A stretch of 64,000 bases of DNA, taken from contig OY365814.1 of the NCBI GenBank assembly GCA_959347315.1, forward strand, positions 934,033 to 998,032, given 5' to 3'. The position numbers and the translations under genes are program-made. The notes beneath the pieces are model-generated. The model saw nothing but the letters and a program-made list of their open reading frames with translations. It ran no database searches and was not told the origin of the DNA. Below are positions 45,812 through 56,410 of this stretch, one piece after another. Within the stretch, counting starts at the first letter, position 1. Every line of letters begins with the position of its first letter. This stretch comes from Bimastos eiseni (Eukaryota; Annelida; Clitellata; Crassiclitellata; Lumbricidae).

Positions 45812-48800
45812 CATCCTCCTTGGCCACCGGCTTACCCGGGTATCAGGCGTCAAGAGAGAGACCACCTTCCTCTATCAGCGCTTTGTCAATGGTTGTCCAG
45901 CGCTATAACGCAATCGCTTTTTGTAGCACTTTTCCCACCAATAAAACCATCTGCAAAGACTAAAAATAAATGGTATTATTCATCACTGGCATTGCAAATG
46001 GATCTGTCATCAGGCCATCTGGGTCGCCGCTTGTCAGGTGCTGGGCACGAGACCAAAACCTCGAGACCAAGACCGAGAGGTCCAAGACCAAGACCAAGAC
46101 CAGGGTCCGAGACCAGGACCAGCACCAAGCCCGATGCTCTTTTTAATAAACAATTCAATTTATTAAGACGCTGAAACGGAATACCACGCTTAAAACATTA
46201 TTTTTTTACTGCAGATTACTAATCATAATAATGGTCCAGAAACAGTTTTACCGGCTAGTCTGAGCTTTTGCGGGTTCAGCCCTTGGCTTCGGCCGGAGAA
46301 TATCACACTATAAGGCAGAGTTGTATGGTCTCGGTCTCGAGACGTCTCGAGACAGTTTTTTAGTGCCTCGGTGTCGGTCTCGGAAGCCTGCTGTCTCGGT
46401 CTCTGTCTCGGTCTCGAGGTAGTGTCTCGAATTTTTACAAACTGTCTTGAAGTGAAAGTCTTGTTCTGTCTCGAACAAGAGATCTCGATAAGTTTCGCGT
46501 TAAATGTCTTAAAATCCTGCGACAATATAAAAACTGTTCTCAGGAGTTGGTACTATGCATGTATACATTATAAGCTTCAAATTGAAATTACGACTAAACC
46601 TTATTCCCGAAAACTGATACATTAGTATTTTACAGCATTTTTATAGGATCACTTGTCTTTTACTGTCTTGTGTCTTGAGTCTAGTGTTTCGGTCTCGGTC
46701 TCGGTCTTGGTACCTCACTGTCTTGGTCTCGTCTTGGTATTGGAGTTTCAAGTCTTGCATACAACACTGCTATAAAGTACTTACAGCATACGATTTAAAT
46801 ACTAAATACTTTAAGACAAGTAGATGAACGTTCCGTTTGAATGATGTAAGCCTGCATGTATTCGGAATTGTTGGTTAATAGTGACTAAACGAGACTGACC
46901 ACATAATTATTAGATTGTTCCAGAACCTTGTAGTTTGTGAAAGCAAATTTTGAAATGGCTGGTTCCGTTGCAAATGCATTTGTTGCCCACAGTATTATGT
47001 ACATATATAGATGGTCTCAACACCGGTGTCTCTAATCGAAAATAACCGACAAATATCAAAGAAATTGCTCTGATACGGCAATTGACCAAGAACGCTAACC
47101 TAAGACGAAGACCAATCCCAAGACCGTACCTTTAAGACCAAGACCAAGACCGATGCATCCGAGACCAAGACCAAGACCGAAGCTTTCGACACCAAGACCA
47201 AGACCGCAGTTTTCCGGTCTCGAGACCGTCTCGAGACCAAGGCCGCGGTCTCGAGACCACATTCCTGATTCTTGATATATAATCTTGCCCTGAAAAACCA
47301 CCGCATTGAAACGTTGGATCAATGCCTACAAGTTCTGGAAGAGGAAGCTTGTTTCGCGCATTTTTCCCACATGCTATTCTATTATTATTATTATTATTAT
47401 TGTTGTTGTTGTTATTGCTGTTGTTGTTCTAACTGAAATATTTCGGTCTGTTCTCTCCCAAGTTGGCATCTTGTTTTGTAAACGCCAAGCATTATTGTTT
47501 AATTTGGATTCTTACATCGGTTTCGCCACGCGGTACGTAAAGATCTGATTCGCCGTTGATTAAGGGGCACCAAGGCATTTTGCGCTCGGACGGAAAGAGA
47601 TCGGGCATTGCTACTAGGGCTCTGCTGGTTTACCCGTACCCGCGAGTAACCTGTACCCGACCCGTACCGGCAGTTACGGGCAGGGTACGATACGTATTTG
47701 ATGAGTCGGGTTGAATACAGGTAGACTAATCACGGGTACGGGTATACCCGGTTTTACCCATGTCAACGTCAGGTTTTAGGGTTACAATGTCACCGTTAAA
47801 TATATAGGTAAATCTTGCGTCATCAAAGACTTAATTACTATCATAGCCATACTGGCCCAATCGAAATCCAGTCCTATATACTCTCATGTAATTCTCCCCC
47901 TCTTCATGCATGTTAATTGCTGTTTTTCTCATTCCTCGTTCTCCTCTTTTCCTGCTACTCCTGCTGTACCTTTTCTTCTAATCCACTTCTTCCTGTTCCG
48001 GCTCATAATTTCTGCTCCTCCTCCTGCTCCTCCTACGCCTCTTTATCTTCCTCTTACTTTTCCTCTTGGTCCTCCCTCATTTCTTCCTCCTCTGTATCCT
48101 CCTCTTCAATTTAATCCTCCAGATTTTCCTTCTGCTTACGCCCGTCTGCTGCCTCTCCTCTTCACTCCCTTTTCTTTTCCTACTCCTCTTTCGTCTCTTC
48201 TTCCTCTCCTCCAAAAATTTCTTACTCCTCTTCCATCTCTTCTTTCTTTTTCCTCCTTCTATCCCTCCTCCTCTTCCTACTCCTCTTTCCCTTCATCCTG
48301 CTTCTCCTTCTGCTCACATCCATTCTGCTGCCTCTCCTTTCCATCCTCTCCTCCACTTACCACTCCTCCAGCTTCAATCCTCTTCCTCTTCGTCCTTTCC
48401 TTTCACCTCCTCCACTTCTTCCTTCTTCTCCTGCTTCCACAGCTATTGCTACCCCACAGCTGCTGTTAATGATGCTTATGTTGTGTCGCTGCTACTACTA
48501 CAACAATAGCATAATGCTCAGTAAATTGTGATCCTGGCAGACATCAAGACTATGAGAGGACATGCCAATGACATCACGGGTACGGTACACCCGCGGGTAC
48601 GGGTACACCCGCGGGTACGGGTACACCCGCGGGTACGGGTATACCCGCGGGTACGGGTCGGATAGGGTAGGAATTTTGAGTACGGATCGGGTGCGGGTAA
48701 CGGTCCTGTGTCACGGGTACGGGTCGGGTAGCGAAAATTGATCTAACCGCAAACCTCTCTAATCGCTATTATTAAACCATGTTAGCCGAAGTCTCGTATG

Positions 48801-51800
48801 GGACGTAACGGTATTCGATGCACAGGCACACTTAAATGTCTATTAGCAAGCAACTGTCGCAGCCGTAGGAGCATCGGCGGAAATAGTTGGAACTCAACAC
48901 TTTAGGACTCGTCAATTCAATATAGGCCTTCGTCAATTTTGCCGGTTCCTTTGTTGACTCCACGACGGCCGAGTTTGATGAGAGCAGCTGTTGAGGAAAG
49001 GTAGTCGGTCATCTGCGCTATAAATAATTCTTCAGTAGGCCTACTTGGGAGAATCTCCATACCACAAGGCAAGAGAAGTAATTATAATAGTACAGTGGAA
49101 GTAGTGGAAGTCGTAGGGGAAGTAAACATAACAGTAGTAATAAAATGATTACACAGAGCAATAATAGTAGGCTTAATATTCATGAAAAAATGGTACCCAT
49201 AACAATGACAAGAATTATTTCAGATTTAAATGTCTGTTAAGAGTGCCCCATTTCTTATTTACATTTTTTCCTACGCGCTATTCTATTGCCATCCACTGGC
49301 TTTGCTTAATAATCTTTATTCGGTAACAGTTGAAACTGATCTATCCGGTTATGTCCTTTATGTGTTATAAATAACTGCATATTGATGACATTTAATTTTG
49401 AACAGCATGATAATGTTCAATCCGTGTTGACTTAGTAGGCTTACTGTCGCAATTATGCGAATTTGCTTTATTGGGAACAGCACACCAACCTTCTTTATGA
49501 AAAAGGCTCTTTATTCTCGTACAACTAGAACCGAAGGCATATTTTTAGTTCAACTTTAGTGAACTTATTACGTTATTTTGACATTGGAAATACATTTTTA
49601 ACTTTAGTTGTAATAAAAGTCAACGTGCAAAATCGTGATGACTTCTTCAGAAGTATGATCTCAAAGAAAATACAGCGACTTCATCAAAACATCGAGGATC
49701 TCCGAAACAGTAGCAAACCGTTGTCGCAGCAAACGCATGAATGGATGATTCAACTGAAGGATAAAGGCGTAGAAATCCTTTGCTCTCAACTGAAAGGACA
49801 GACTGTGGTCGTTTGGATCTGGTGTCAGACACAAGCAGCACTTAAATATATTCAGTCGCTGTACGAATCGAATCAACTGAAAGAGGAACTCTTTCGAACT
49901 ATTAATACATTCATTTCGATGGTTATCAAAATTGAAAGGAATCAGTTCAGGAAAACTGTTGGCAAGTAACTAAGAATGCACTTATTATAAGGAAAACTAA
50001 AATAAGGTAGGGTCTGATCAACAACTTATACGTACATTTGGTGAGCGCAATGATTGAGACCTCGTTTATAAAACACACTCTCGTGATTTGCATATCATAA
50101 TATTATTATTCAGATGACGTGAATGCAAATGGTGGCTGTTAGCATATGCGTAATCATACTTAAGACCTTGGCCTCATTCTAATCATGCTACTTAATTAAA
50201 TAACAATAATAACAATTAAATCAATGATTGAAAACTGAATAAAAATTGACAGTAATGTATGATACAAAATAGTAATAAAAAGAAGAACATTCTTAGTAGC
50301 ATGCACTGGAAGAGATGATTTTGTTTATCGTATCTTCCAAAGGTATATGGTGGTGAGCGGTGATAAGTTGATGTAGGTAGCTGGCGTTTACTCTTTGATG
50401 CGTGGCAGTTCGTTTGAACCTCGGAATCAGCGAAGACCTTTTGATACTACGATGCTTGCAGGGGTGTAACAAGCGGGGTGCAGGGGGGCACCGGCTCCCC
50501 CAGTTTAAAAACTGGGGGGTCAAAGCCGCCCAAGTTTTAGTGCTCAGTGCCTTCATGTGCCCACAAATCGGTTCTTTTTATGTTTCACCAATGGCTTTCT
50601 GAGATGACTTTTGTTAAGATAATTTGTGCCCCCATTTTTATAATTTTCTTTTGAGGGGGGCAAAATTCAAAAGTGGGGAGCCAAAGAAATTTTTGGTGAT
50701 TCGCGCAATATTTTGGAATTAGGCACCCCACCTTTCAAAACCTTGTTACACCTCTGGATGTTTGTATTATAATGCATCCATATATGGCAAACTGGTTTGT
50801 GTAATCTTAAAATTTCTCGATCCGCCCTCAGTCAAATTACTTCGGCATCAGGTTTTTAAGTTTAGAGATGCTTAACAAACCTCGTCTATAGCACTCCGCA
50901 CTCTCTTTGCCGAATTGCCTCCTTCCTGGGCGAATGCCTGTCTTTCGTCCCGCGTCCCATATTTATAACCTTCCTCTCTTCCACTGTGGGCTGTCTGCTT
51001 AATCTCTTCAACTGTCGCCTCTGCCTCTCTTGCTTCCATCGTCCGTCTGGACCGTCCTCTTTCTGAGGTAGCAGTCATCTTTCGTCACTCCATCGCTACC
51101 GTAGCCGTGCCCTTGCCCATAATCTCCCATAATGTGTCTTTCTACGTCTCTTACTTGTCTCTCTATTTATCTCTCTGTCTCTTGCTGTCCGATGCGCGAG
51201 TCTGGTAATGCGCTAGGTGATGTATTAATTAAGGCAATTGCACAATGTCGTTATCGCCGCGATTACACATGAGCTTAAGCAGTTCGCGGCTACTGGTCTG
51301 GTAGAGTTCATTCGATACATGGCCGATCTAAATATTCTATAGTCTAGCCTAATTCAAATGTTTGCTTGACCAATTGATAGTCACATTTAAACTAAATGAT
51401 AGATTATTATACACATGATAATCATAAAGCCTCCGTCGATTGCGCAACTCTGCCGTTTGTAGTGTCTTTTATTACACTACAGTAGTAAATTAAAAACGAA
51501 TTTATGTTTTTTAGTGTTTGTCGATTGTATGATTTCCATCGATTTCACTCAGGGAGAAGACGTAGGAGAAAATGAAGAGGTATGTGGAGTGACTAAACTC
51601 GGAAATGGAATCTACGTTCTTTGTGGAGAATATCGTCCTAATCGCGATGAAAGGCTGCGTTCTACTTATCTAACTGTGATTCATGTCTTTGAGGATATAA
51701 ATTCATTCCGTAATAAGAAGAAAACCGAAATAAATCAGATTAAATCCCCAGAAGACATTGGATCCAGTCAGAATGAAAGTTGTCTCTATGTCTCTGACTT

Positions 51801-52429
51801 TGGAAATAAATGCATCTGGAAGATAACTAAAAAAGCAGATGACAAATCAAAATCATCAAATGGCTAGGCGTTGATTATGCTCCGCGTACTCTGTCAGTGT
51901 CCAGTGATGGACAATTGTTGATGGTCGATCGTTCGTCGTACATTCTGAATATATACGGATCACACGCAGAACTCATTCAATCCATTCAGTTATCAAGGGA
52001 CTCCTTGAGACCAACTCACGCAGTGAAAACATCCATCGGACATTTCATCATCCTTTACGCTTGGACGGATAAGACACATTCGTTCATATATGAATTGACC
52101 ATCGATGGAGAGACGACAATCAGTCGTTTCATTCCCTCAAATGAAACGCAGAGACTACATGATCTTGTTTATCTCTCACTCGATTCAGACGATCGAGTGT
52201 GTTCGTGGCTGACTACTGGATGAACGAGAGTCGAGTAATTCTATTGGATTCCGATCTTAAATGGAATACAATACTTGGTCCAACAAAACAAAGCAATGAA
52301 TTGTGGATCGATGTGCCACGTAGATTGTATTACGACAATGAAAAACAACAGCTAATCATCGGCGTATTTAAGTCAATTGCTGTTTACTCTTTGATTCTGA
52401 CAGCCAATAAATATATTCATAAATTTTGA
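44093..52429 (+). CDS. Putative F-box / CARD / TRADD-N-like / NHL-propeller gene (possibly decaying)
   Basis: Four exon blocks on one strand: 44093-44300 (F-box-like), 45278-45564 (CARD), 49608-49969 (TRADD-N-like) and 51515-52429 (beta-propeller). F-box domains recruit SCF ubiquitin ligase, CARDs pair with other CARDs in death and inflammasome signalling, and NHL propellers bind protein or RNA. An F-box plus this propeller type is, to my knowledge, a recurrent invertebrate pairing; a CARD between them would be unusual. Phase-1 boundaries recur (ends of 44300 and 45564; starts of 49608 and 51515). The 49608 exon, however, runs to a stop with no matching phase-1 donor, so the propeller may instead join the F-box exon directly, or there may be two genes. 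Frameshifts lie at 45331-45336, about 51850 and about 52198. Since neighbouring channel gene 2 is error-free, decay is more likely than poor sequence. Confidence 0.5.
44560..44672. repeat. (ATC/GTC)n microsatellite
   Basis: Trinucleotide tract in the first intron of the F-box/CARD gene. Confidence 0.92.
44880..45022. repeat. (ACAT)n microsatellite
   Basis: Degenerate, then nearly pure CATA/TACA tetranucleotide tract. Confidence 0.92.
45278..45564 (+). CDS. CARD-domain exon with a homopolymer frameshift
   Basis: Acceptor CATTTTAG at 45270-45277. Helix 1 reads MEKTRKYLRSLEITKRFF in one frame. After a run of six T (45331-45336) the domain continues in the next frame: QLSDELLSKLLDINCLAREQ, RVKNAKLLRIVRFLEKSKYS and LRQTNQATVARILEKGG. 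This is a complete six-helix CARD pattern. One T too many explains the shift. The donor GTTTGC at 45565 is weak, phase 1. Confidence 0.75.
45620..45815. repeat. (AAT/AGT)n then (ATT)n microsatellite
   Basis: Trinucleotide tract that switches strand composition at a GAT run (about 45743-45760). Retroelement copy H starts at its right edge. Confidence 0.92.
45816..45962 (+). pseudogene. RLE retrotransposon copy H, 3' fragment
   Basis: Reads GHRLTRVSGVKRETTFLYQR, then YNAIAFCSTFPTN after a frame change. C-terminal tail of the RLE element family, truncated at (ATT)n. Confidence 0.7.
45972..47375 (-). pseudogene. RLE retrotransposon copy I (A subfamily), split by an insertion
   Basis: The A-subfamily 3' UTR lies at 45972-46036 (minus strand; GGATCTGTCATCAGGCCATC on plus). 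The coding tail resumes at 47265-47375 (CATTGAAACGTTGGATCAAT on plus). Between them is the GAGACC-repeat insertion. (ATT)n follows at 47376. Confidence 0.8.
46037..47264. mobile_element. GAGACC-repeat element(s) inserted in copy I
   Basis: Starts TGCTGGGCACGAGACC, then hexamer-based GAGACC/AAGACC repeats (46045-46125). The inverse repeats GGTCTCGGTCTCG lie at 46325-46440 and 46675-46760, with ACAACACTGC near 46768. Plus-orientation repeats recur at 47100-47262, so two nested copies are likely. CAGTGCTG.. / ..CAACACTG ends hint at a hAT-like origin. No protein. Confidence 0.65.
47376..47430. repeat. (ATT)n/(GTT)n tract
   Basis: Boundary tract of retroelement copy I. Confidence 0.85.
47545..48930 (+). 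pseudogene. RLE retrotransposon copy J, interrupted
   Basis: Left part (47545-47614) reads HQGILRSDGKRSGIA, a decayed form of the EP.GL.R.DGKRPDG motif. Right part (48762-48930) reads SLVWDVTVFDAQAHLN and VAAVGASAEIVGTQHF, the next motif of the same endonuclease. Between them lies an 1.15-kb hAT-like element. Confidence 0.72.
47615..48761. mobile_element. hAT-like non-autonomous element with GGGTAC repeats and pyrimidine core
   Basis: Ends TAGGGCTCTGCTGGTTTAC and (inverse) TAGAGAGGTTTGCGG, flanked by an imperfect 8-bp duplication ATTGCTAC / ATCGCTAT. Subterminal CCCGTACCCG blocks on the left face GGGTACGGGT blocks on the right; at 48595-48660 an 18-bp unit (CGCGGGTACGGGTACACC) repeats about four times. 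The core 47885-48475 is CCT/TTC pyrimidine-rich. Its long open frames are composition artefacts. Confidence 0.7.
49608..49969 (+). CDS. TRADD-N-like exon
   Basis: Acceptor TTTAACTTTAG, phase 1, matching the CARD exon. Reads a basic/polar helix (ISKKIQRLHQNIEDLRNSSK), then VEILCSQLKGQTVVVWIWCQ and TQAALKYIQSLYESNQLKEE. This resembles the 'G+..v.l.c.tl.aL..L...Y.sG.L' part of TRADD-N-like domains found beside death-fold modules in invertebrates. Stops at TAA 49967; a GTAACT donor at 49966 would be phase 2. Confidence 0.5.
49970..50450. other. Intron/intergenic, nothing recognised
   Basis: AT-rich sequence between the TRADD-N-like exon and the MITE. Confidence 0.4.
50459..50756. mobile_element. 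hAT-type MITE, 298 bp
   Basis: CAGGGGTGTAAC at the left end, GTTACACCTCTG at the right. 8-bp duplication GATGCTTG / GATGTTTG (one mismatch). G-rich on the plus strand. Same family as 55095-55363. Confidence 0.85.
50765..51500. other. Intron, nothing firm
   Basis: A 68-codon minus-strand open stretch (50872-51078), rich in R/E/T, lies in the only less AT-rich patch. No domain or splice evidence. Confidence 0.35.
51515..52429 (+). pseudogene. NHL-type beta-propeller exon with two frameshifts
   Basis: Acceptor TTTTTTAG. Repeated blade signatures: VCGVTKLGNGIYVLCGEY, SCLYVSDFGNKCIWKI, PRTLSVSSDGQLLMVDRSS, RVFVADYWMNESRVILLDSD and RRLYYDNEKQQLIIGVF. The frame shifts near 51850 (one base lost) and at 52198-52203 (an extra TG). 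The stop at 52427-52429 follows a normal last blade. About 300 residues in total. Confidence 0.75.
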
Positions 52430-53560
52430 ATGACATTTGATGGAGTTGTTTCTGCATTGAAATCTCCGAAATAAGCATCTGAAAGTGAACCTTGGGCAGC
52501 ATGTTCCCTACAGCATGTTCCCCAGCCTGCACTCTTAGCAATTTACATTGTAACTGACTGGGTCCCAGTAGGTCTATATGTTGCCAAGCAACTTCATAAA
52601 TATGTTTACGACAGATAGTACGACAGATAGACCTATTTGATGACACCAGCTTCAAGTGCATCCACTGTTAAGTCTGATATCACAAGTGTCTCGTCATAGA
52701 CGGGAAACCTAAAACTACACTTTGGGACAGAAGAAAAAATAATAATAGCGCGGTCTAACTTATTCAAGTCACAAACATATTATTGTCCCGCTTAGCTCTG
52801 CGTCAACAGTAGTAGACCATATTATGCAAATAGTCAGGCTCACTGAGAGGTGGAAAGGGGACGAATTACCCGAATCCCACCTTCAAGAAAGGGCCCCATC
52901 CTTTGTTGATTTGTAAACTTTTTCTTTAACTGTTGACAAATTTATTAAAAAAAACACATTTGGTTTTATTGACTAGATTTCTATTTTTAAGCTCTGTTTC
53001 TACTTTAATATTCTCAATTAATTCCTAAAGGGCCTTTCTGACCTTTTTGCTTGCAAAAAACCAACAATTGAATCATAATTTAAAGTTTTTGCCAACTCCG
53101 CTCCAATGTTCAATGAACAATGTTACCAATCCATTGACTTTGTTTTGACACTTGTTGCCCGATGATTGTTTTTGACTAGTTTAATACCGCGCCGGACCCC
53201 TCTTGGCCCAGCACCGGCAGTAGCGGCGAACGCCCATGGAAAACTTTGAATTCCTTCCCGTCTTCTCCTAGTACCCCGGAAGGCCGAGCTCTAAGGTTCT
53301 CCCTTGTTTCTTGAATGTCCGTTGAGTGTGACCTGCCCGGTCTGGCGCAAGATTTAAGACTGTCCCTATGATAGAAATCAGAGTCACTAGGCCAAAAACG
53401 AAGACAATAATTCATCAACAAATACCCTTCTTATTTATAGTATCAGCAGCAGATAATTAACACATCAAATATCATTTCTCTCATTATTATTATTTCGTCT
53501 GAGACTCTGAGTCCGCGTGTCTCTCTTTCATGCGCCGTGCTCCTTTATGTATGCTCTACA
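52430..53560. other. Downstream flank, one GC-richer patch
   Basis: 53176-53421 is GC-richer and open on the minus strand for 81 codons (CARPGRSHSTD region). I do not recognise it; it may be part of a mobile element. Confidence 0.35.
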
Positions 53561-53562
53561 GC

Positions 53563-54830
53563 AGTGCTGGGCACGAGACCAAAACCTCGTGACCTAGACC
53601 GAGACCAAAACTGAGAGGTCCAAGACTGTAGAGGGTTTCTCTCTCGCCAGCTCCTTCTAGCTGACGAGATTACCGCCGGTTCTTTCCTCAATCACCAAGC
53701 TCAGCAACACAGCAAACTGGATGGTTTTAATATGTATATTTAATGGTAGATATACACACCACTCATCCTATCTACACTTACTAGAGCTATTAGTTTCCTT
53801 TAGGAATGCTTCCCTGGTTGCGTAAGAGACGGGGTTCCCCAACTACGTTGATAACCCTTAGGGTCAGAACGACCTAACGTCTCCCCCAGTTCCGAAACAA
53901 GTCCTTGTTCCTTTGCTTGCTACATTATATGAACCCTTCTAGAGGCGATTTCCTTCGCCATCCCAAACGCAAAACTCGTATCTCTATTGGACGACAGATC
54001 ACCTGCTGAAACTATTACCAAACCTGGGTGGTCAGATCTTGGCGTCCCTAGGGTAACGTCATATCCCTAGAGGCGTACAGTTAATGTTTGACTAGCGGCT
54101 GTTATGGCTGGGTCTTGTTAGTGTCATAGACGGGCAATAGGTTCCAGGGATTGAGTTACATTATTGTAGTTATACCGCCCAATAGGTTGCGCCGTTCGTA
54201 TCGGAATTGTCCCCTATTCATGATCCGTGTCAACAAGCCGGTTCAGACCAGATCTTCAGCTGGTTCATGAATTTCTTGTCCGTCGGTCGCAGAGATGGGA
54301 GGGGCAGGCGGCTCTAACGTCTGCCTCGAGGTGTCGGGTTTCGTTGCTTGACACTCCGTTGATCTTTGCATACTTCTCGGCGTCTGTATTGAGGCCGTCT
54401 GCCTCCGGCGAAACCCATTGATGTTTCCCCTCTCAGGTTTAAGGTAGACAGCTTCATTCGTGGTTCTCCCACGCCTCTGCTATCGGTTGATGACTTTTAT
54501 ATAGCGCCATCGTCCAGAGTTACGCGCGTGACAAAGACCAAGATCAAGACCGAGACCGGGTGGTCCGAGACCAAGACCGATAGGCCTACTCTTTTCATAA
54601 ACATTTCAATTTATTAAGACGCTCAAAAGGAATAACACGCCCAATTTTATTGCTGAAGAATACTAATCTTAATAATGGTCCAATAACAGTTTTACCGGCC
54701 AGTCAGAACATTTGTGGGTTCAGCCTTTGGTTTCGGCCTGAGAATAGGCCTATCACGCTATAAATTACGTACAGTAGGCCCATTTGATAGATAAATACTT
54801 TAAGACATCTGAACAAGTAGATTAACGTTC
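53563..54830. mobile_element. GAGACC-repeat element, second copy, split by a solo LTR
   Basis: 53563-53626 (GCAGTGCTGGGCACGAGACC...) and 54534-54830 together match 46037-46320, including TTCAATTTATTAAGACGCT and TTTTACCGGCCAGTC. The LTR at 53627-54533 interrupts it. Confidence 0.72.
53627..54533. mobile_element. Solo LTR, 907 bp
   Basis: Begins TGTAGAGGG and ends GCGTGACA (TG...CA), with a perfect 5-bp target duplication AAGAC at 53622-53626 and 54534-54538. GC-richer than its surroundings, no internal coding region. The left over product of LTR-LTR recombination; superfamily not determinable (5 bp fits Ty3/gypsy, BEL or copia). Confidence 0.8.
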
Positions 54831-54944
54831 TGTGCGAATGGTGTACTTGTACTCGGTGTACTCGGAATTGTGGGCTAACAGTCTCTACACGTAGCCGACC
54901 ACATGATTATTAGATTGGCATACAATAGGCAGTTGTTCCAGGTT

Positions 54945-55535
54945 CTGTGTCTATAGTCCGAAGGCTCGATAGTCCGAAGGTTCGATCATCCGAAGATTAC
55001 ATGGCGCCGGTTGATAGGTGATAAGACTGCGGTTTTAATGATTGCGGTTTTAATAGCTGGATTGATGATGAGACGAATTATCCATGGCTAGAAGCAGGGG
55101 TGTAACTAGCGGGGGGCAGAGGGGCACCGGCCCCCTTGGGGGAGGGGGGCAAAGTCCCCCAGTTGTAGTGCTCAGTGCCCCCAATGTGGCCCCAAATCGG
55201 TTTTTTATGTTTCTACAATGGCTTTTTAAGATGACTTCTGTTAAGAATGTTTGTGCCATCGCCCCATTTTTCAAATTTCTGGGGGGTAAAATTAAAAAAG
55301 TGGGGGCAAACAAATATTTTAGAAATTATACCCCCCACTTTTCAAAACCTTGTTACACCTTTAGCTAGAAGCTAGATTGTACCATTCTTTTCATTCATCC
55401 AGCTTCCTCTCAGGCATGATTCTTTTTATATCAATCCAGCTCCCAGTTTTACACATTCTGTTCACCAGTTGATCCGGCTTCTAGTTAACTAAATGTCGGA
55501 GTGAAGAACCTTCGGAACATCGAGGGAACACCGTT
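54945..55535. mobile_element. Foldback element interrupted by a MITE
   Basis: Left end has TCTATAGTCCGAAGGCTCG, CGATAGTCCGAAGG and a third unit. Minus-orientation minisatellite near 55045-55080, plus-orientation units at 55375-55490 (CATCCAGCTTCC, TCAATCCAGCTCC). Right end decayed (GAACCTTCGGAACATCG). The MITE 55095-55363 sits at its centre. Confidence 0.75.
55095..55363. mobile_element. hAT-type MITE, 269 bp
   Basis: CAGGGGTGTAAC ... GTTACACCTTTA with a perfect 8-bp target duplication GCTAGAAG (55087-55094 and 55364-55371). Relative of 50459-50756. Confidence 0.9.
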
Positions 55536-55764
55536 GTTCGATGCATAATTATCCTATTGTCTACAGTCACAGTTATGGTTGGCTAGTGATCAATTCCAAA
55601 TATAACGTCTAAAGCTGTGAGACAAAAATGACATCTTGATGTGATCATAGGGTTGGTGTCAAAATCTTTTTAAAGTATGTTGCATTGCATAGCCTAATAT
55701 AGCTCATAATACACCACAATTTTATCCAGTTAAAGTTTGGAAATTTTGCAAATATAAATGTGTG

Positions 55765-56410
55765 TTCCAACAGTGGCGTCGATAGGGTGGTGTCATCCGG
55801 TGCGGTCACACACGGTGTCATCCCACATGGATCTCATCCCTTATGGTTAGCAGGGTAATCCTGTAGTTTGGCGTCCTTTATTCCACAAAAGTTTCATCCG
55901 AAAAAAATTGCATAGGCCCTATTTAATTATCTGGCGTGAATAGATGCCAAACTGTAGCTCAAATGGAGACGGAATCGATGAAAAAGTAAAATGCACAAGT
56001 AGAAACTGGATTGATGAATTAAATTATGCTGAAATGGAAGCTGGATCGGTGAAAATATCATGATTGATGCGAGAATGTCGTTACGATGGACGTGGAATCG
56101 ATGTAAACAAGGCCGTGAACGGGAGCAAAAACCTGATTGATGAAATGAAATATACTTAAATGGAAGCTCGATCGACGAAGAGAAATATGCATGAATGGAA
56201 GCTGGATCGGTGAAAATAGCATGGATAATTAGTAGTTCGATTGATGACAAAATGGCGTCGCGATGAAATCTAGTGGAATTTCTGATCAACATTTTGTTTA
56301 ATGAAAAACTCTAAGACATACTTTTAACATTTCTTTTATAGATCCAGTTTCCATTTAAAGCATAATTATTATCATCAATCCAGTTTCTACTTACAAAATA
56401 CATGATATAA
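55765..56410. mobile_element. Foldback element with GTGTCATCC-type left end
   Basis: Left end carries short repeats GGTGTCATCC, GTGTCATCCC and TCTCATCCC. Then minus-orientation minisatellite units (GGAAGCTGGATCGGTGAAAA) from about 55970 to 56265, and plus-orientation units (GATCCAGTTTCCATTTAAAG) at 56340-56400. The right end is not recognisable. Confidence 0.68.

Noticed and set aside
47906..48509. Overlapping open frames of 147 and 187 codons, plus strand
   Set aside because: Pyrimidine-rich CCT/TTC repeat lacks stops by composition; Ser/Leu/Pro only, no homology or splice sites.
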